Shown in pieces: positions 61,329-64,000 of a stretch of 64,000 nucleotides of DNA; position 1 is the first letter of the stretch, and every line of letters starts with the position of its first letter. The stretch spans positions 124,001 through 188,000 of the forward strand of contig NZ_ATAX01000023.1 of assembly GCF_000571935.1 (NCBI RefSeq). Reading direction: 5' to 3'. A program made the position numbers and the translations under genes. Source of the stretch: Ruminococcus flavefaciens 007c (lineage in GTDB: Bacteria > Bacillota > Clostridia > Oscillospirales > Ruminococcaceae). A model generated the notes under the pieces. That model was not told the origin of the DNA. It worked only from the letters and a program-made list of their open reading frames with translations, and ran no database searches.

Positions 61329-62225
61329 ATGGTCAATGAAAGAGAAAGCGTTACTGCTAAGATATGCGCATTTGTGAGAGCATGGCACTCAAACAGGGCG
61401 CGGCATAAGATATATGACGACTACCTTGCATATGATATGCTCGGTAAGGAGGAGTACGACAACATTTACGATCTTATAAGCGGCGGTCTTGATGGAACGA
61501 TGCAGTTTTCAAAAGAGGATACGGAGCAGATAATAAGTGAGTACTTTGCTCCTATACCACTGTCGAGAATACACTTCAACGAGAGCAGACTTGCGGATTT
61601 CGCAAAGGAAAACGGCAAGATACAATATGTTATCTGCGGAGCTGGTTCGGATACCTTTTCCTTCCGAAATGACAATGAGGACATTGAGGTATTCGAGATA
61701 GATCATCCCGATACACAGCGTTACAAGCTTGAAAAGATCAGGGAGCTTGAATGGAATATCCGCAGGAATGTTCATTATGTACCTGTTGATTTTGAAAAAG
61801 AGCGAATGTGCGACAAGCTCCTTGCAGCAGGGTTTGATACTGAGAAAAAGACATTTTTCAGCATACTTGGAGTTACATATTACCTGACACTGGACGTTTT
61901 TACGGATACATTGAAGCAGATGGCCGAGCTTTCAGCTCTTGGTAGCGCCGTAGTTTTTGATTATCCGATAAAAACAGGAAGGTTCCCGAGAAGAGTTGAA
62001 CGGCTTGAACTTATGACAGAAGCCCTCGGAGAGGTAATGCGCGGCGGCTATGATTACAATGATGTCTCACGTGCACTCTACGGACTGGGCTTCCAGATAG
62101 ACACATATATGCCACCCGAAAAGGTGCAGAAGGAATACTTTGACGGCAGAGCGGACGGCTTGAAGGCATTTGAAAATGTGAGCCTGATATCGGCGACATA
62201 CACCGCAGGCTATGACTACGAATAA
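61329..62225 (+). CDS. SAM-dependent methyltransferase, LCM family
   Basis: A 298-residue methyltransferase of the leucine-carboxyl-methyltransferase/polyketide type. The SAM site reads YVICGAGSDTFSFR near residue 105, with VFEIDHPDTQRYKLEKI and FFSILGVTYYLTLDVF following. Class members methylate carboxyl or hydroxyl groups; the substrate is unknown. It is first of an operon with cystathionine lyase and cysteine synthase genes, comparable with the B. subtilis yrrT-mtnN-mccA-mccB unit, which also starts with a methyltransferase gene. I chose ATG 61329 because GGAGGAAATT precedes it. Confidence 0.88.
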   Translation: MVNERESVTAKICAFVRAWHSNRARHKIYDDYLAYDMLGKEEYDNIYDLISGGLDGTMQFSKEDTEQIISEYFAPIPLSRIHFNESRLADFAKENGKIQYVICGAGSDTFSFRNDNEDIEVFEIDHPDTQRYKLEKIRELEWNIRRNVHYVPVDFEKERMCDKLLAAGFDTEKKTFFSILGVTYYLTLDVFTDTLKQMAELSALGSAVVFDYPIKTGRFPRRVERLELMTEALGEVMRGGYDYNDVSRALYGLGFQIDTYMPPEKVQKEYFDGRADGLKAFENVSLISATYTAGYDYE

Positions 62226-62237
62226 ACATTTAATAGA

Positions 62238-62263
62238 TGTAGGGGAGCTCACCCTCCCCTACA
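62238..62263 (+). repeat. Palindromic intercistronic element
   Basis: TGTAGGGGAG / CTCCCCTACA with a six-base loop. It resembles the short GTAGGGG..CCCCTAC palindromes scattered in Clostridial genomes (REP-like). No T run, so not a terminator. Confidence 0.6.
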
Positions 62264-62285
62264 GAACCCAAAAGGAGAAATAATT

Positions 62286-63446
62286 ATGATCAACTATAAA
62301 AATACAGAAACTACACTTATCCACGGAGGAATATCCATTGACGAACGCACAGGCGCTGTGAATATTCCGATTTATCAGACTTCCACATACAAGCAGGACG
62401 GTCTCGGAAAAATGCGCGGCTATGAGTATTCGCGTACCGGTAATCCCACCCGCGAGGCTCTTGAAGCCCTGATAAACGATCTTGAAGGCGGAGTTGCAGG
62501 CTTTGCTTTTGGTTCGGGAATGGCAGCACTTACGGCAGTTCTCAGTCTGCTGCACAGCGGAGACAGAGTGCTGATCTCCAGTAACGTATACGGTGGTACA
62601 TTCCGTCTTCTGAGCAAGGTATTCGACCACTTTGACATCACCTACACTATCGCTGATACTACAGATCTTTCAGTGTATGAAAGCCAGATAAACGATGACG
62701 TAAAGGCAGTCATCATCGAGAGCCCCGCAAATCCGCTTATGACAGTCACAGATATAAGAGCTGTAGCAGAGGTGTCTCATCGTCACGGTCTTCTGGTCAT
62801 TGTTGATAACACATTCATGACACCTTATTTGCAGAAGCCCCTTGAACTTGGCGCGGATATAGTAGTTCACAGCGCTACAAAGTACCTCGGCGGACACAGC
62901 GACGTTGTCTCAGGACTTGTTGTTGTAAGCACACAGGAGCTTGCTGAGAAGATAGCTTTTATACAGAACTCCACAGGCGGAGTCCTCGGACCGTTCGACT
63001 CCTTCCTGCTTATCCGCGGCATAAAAACTCTTGCAGTCCGCATGGACAGACACGTTGAGAACGCAGAAAAAGTTGCGAAACTGCTCTTGGAACACAAGGC
63101 AGTAAAAAAGGTTTATTATCCCGGACTTGAGACAGCTCAGGGTTATGAGATAAACCGCAGACAGGCTAAAAACGGCGGCGCAATGATCTCCTTTGAGCTC
63201 CATGAGAACTACGATATAAACACCTTCTTCGAGAGCCTTGAGCTTGTCTCACTGGCAGAGAGCCTTGGCGGCGTTGAATCACTTGTATGCCATCCCTCAA
63301 CAATGACTCATGCATCCATACCTGCGGATATACGTAAGAAAGTTGGTATAACCGACGGACTTATCCGTTTATCGGTGGGTATTGAAAATATTGATGATAT
63401 TCTTGCAGATATTGAAAATGCTATTGCAAAATCCGAGAGAAAGTGA
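62286..63446 (+). CDS. Cystathionine gamma-lyase/synthase family PLP enzyme
   Basis: A 386-residue PLP-dependent transsulfuration enzyme. The PLP lysine lies in HSATKYLGGHSDVVSG, with NPTREALE, FGSGMAAL, ESPANPLM and GVESLVCHPSTMTHASIP of the Cys/Met metabolism family. Its place next to cysteine synthase suggests reverse transsulfuration (MccB-like, cystathionine to cysteine) rather than synthesis of cystathionine, but the two activities cannot be separated by sequence alone. AAAAGGAG precedes the ATG. The palindrome and 61 bases separate it from the methyltransferase. Confidence 0.93.
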   Translation: MINYKNTETTLIHGGISIDERTGAVNIPIYQTSTYKQDGLGKMRGYEYSRTGNPTREALEALINDLEGGVAGFAFGSGMAALTAVLSLLHSGDRVLISSNVYGGTFRLLSKVFDHFDITYTIADTTDLSVYESQINDDVKAVIIESPANPLMTVTDIRAVAEVSHRHGLLVIVDNTFMTPYLQKPLELGADIVVHSATKYLGGHSDVVSGLVVVSTQELAEKIAFIQNSTGGVLGPFDSFLLIRGIKTLAVRMDRHVENAEKVAKLLLEHKAVKKVYYPGLETAQGYEINRRQAKNGGAMISFELHENYDINTFFESLELVSLAESLGGVESLVCHPSTMTHASIPADIRKKVGITDGLIRLSVGIENIDDILADIENAIAKSERK

Positions 63447-63456
63447 GATAATAGAT

Positions 63457-64000
63457 ATGAGATACTATGATTCAATGCAGGCTCTAATCGGAAATACTCC
63501 GCTGGTGAGACTGGGAAATATAGTTAAGGCTGAGGGCGTAAATGTCTTCGCAAAGCTTGAGCTCTACAATCCCTCGGGCAGCGTAAAAGACCGCACAGGA
63601 CTTTACATGATAAACGATGCAGAGAAAAAAGGTCTTCTGAAACCGGGCGGCACTATCGTTGAAGCTACAGCAGGCAACACAGGACTTGGTATAGCCTTTG
63701 CGGCACTGAACCGCGGCTATAATATCATATTTGTAGTTCCTACTAAGTTCTCAACTGAGAAGCAATCCTTGCTCCGCGCCCTTGGTGCTGAGGTAGTGAA
63801 TACTCCCCGCGAGCTTGGTATGCTGGGTGCTGTTGCAAAGGCTGAGGAGATAAAGGCTCATATACCCGGTTCTATATCGCTGGAGCAGTTCAAGAACCAG
63901 AGTAATCCACTCGCTCACTATGAGACTACAGGACGGGAGATATATGAGGCTCTTGACGGTCACATTGACTATGTTGTAGCAGGCGCAGGAAGCGGCGGAA
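63457..64000 (+). CDS. Cysteine synthase / cystathionine beta-synthase (cut by window end)
   Basis: The first 181 residues of a PLP enzyme of the CysK/CBS family, running off the window. MQALIGNTPLVRL and NPSGSVKDR (PLP lysine) mark the family; EATAGNTGLGIAFAA and AGAGSGG are further parts of the cofactor and substrate site. With the cystathionine lyase gene upstream, MccA (O-acetylserine-dependent cystathionine synthase) is a likely role, cysteine synthase another. The stop codon of the lyase is 11 bases upstream. The 3' end is not in the window, so no C-terminal CBS domains can be judged. Confidence 0.9.
   Translation, partial: MRYYDSMQALIGNTPLVRLGNIVKAEGVNVFAKLELYNPSGSVKDRTGLYMINDAEKKGLLKPGGTIVEATAGNTGLGIAFAALNRGYNIIFVVPTKFSTEKQSLLRALGAEVVNTPRELGMLGAVAKAEEIKAHIPGSISLEQFKNQSNPLAHYETTGREIYEALDGHIDYVVAGAGSGG

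Noticed and set aside
61117..61330. T-box or S-box riboswitch before the sulfur operon
   Set aside because: No T-box TGGnACC-type motif or SAM riboswitch core; the Cys-rich ORF with terminator explains the leader better.

Overview
The window reads as a chromosome segment of a cellulosome-forming Ruminococcus-like Bacillota (Oscillospiraceae; R. flavefaciens or R. albus type). Support: three secreted proteins carry dockerin modules, one of them a dockerin-serpin; the housekeeping genes have Clostridia-type order and family membership (GatCAB, RNase J, GdpP, class A RNase P RNA, PC4/YdbC); promoters are nearly all TTGACA-17-TATAAT; GC content is moderate; TTG and GTG starts are used freely. Species assignment is inference. 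I see no prophage, transposase gene, CRISPR array or replication origin.

Layout. 1-7.1 kb (+): end of gatA, gatB, an ArsC/Spx-type protein, a copper P-type ATPase with a second metal-binding domain at its C-terminus, and a membrane-anchored MutS-like ATPase. 7.1-12.5 kb: a small secreted Cys protein (-), then a divergent type IIA topoisomerase pair with a small zinc-ribbon gene between the two subunits. 12.5-28.9 kb (-): an aldolase-family enzyme, a LUD protein, HPF, an FHA-RodA-PBP cell-wall operon, and an RNase J-GdpP-L9-DnaB-TilS-FtsH run headed by a long structured leader or small RNA; then an alanine/glycine symporter.

28.9-37.6 kb: two PH-domain membrane proteins, rnpB, an AraC regulator, an OGG1-type glycosylase, a TPM-like lipoprotein, an ABC exporter, a small (p)ppGpp synthetase and two small proteins. 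37.5-47.1 kb is the secreted/cellulosomal zone: an acyltransferase, a lipoprotein with six 12-residue Cys repeats, a dockerin-SH3-transglutaminase protein, an ECF sigma/anti-sigma pair, a dockerin-serpin, and a 780-residue dockerin protein. An unnamed module recurs in two of these proteins.

47.1-64 kb: a GGDEF-EAL protein, a GNAT enzyme, an Lsa-type ABC-F protein behind an elaborate attenuator, tRNA-Gly(CCC), a VWA/solute-binding protein with a membrane partner, a six-gene operon (flavoenzyme, two glycosyltransferases, SDR, polytopic membrane protein, TIM-barrel protein) of unknown product, and a methyltransferase-cystathionine lyase-cysteine synthase operon preceded by a 30-codon Cys-rich leader peptide and a terminator.

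The most interesting signals are regulatory: the Cys/Met-rich leader peptide ahead of the sulfur amino acid genes, the ABC-F leader in which an intrinsic terminator hides the Shine-Dalgarno and start codon of a three-codon upstream ORF, and the RNase J leader or small RNA. Among proteins, the shared DDxFFKExVLL module of the dockerin proteins and the 55-61 kb operon have no function I can assign.
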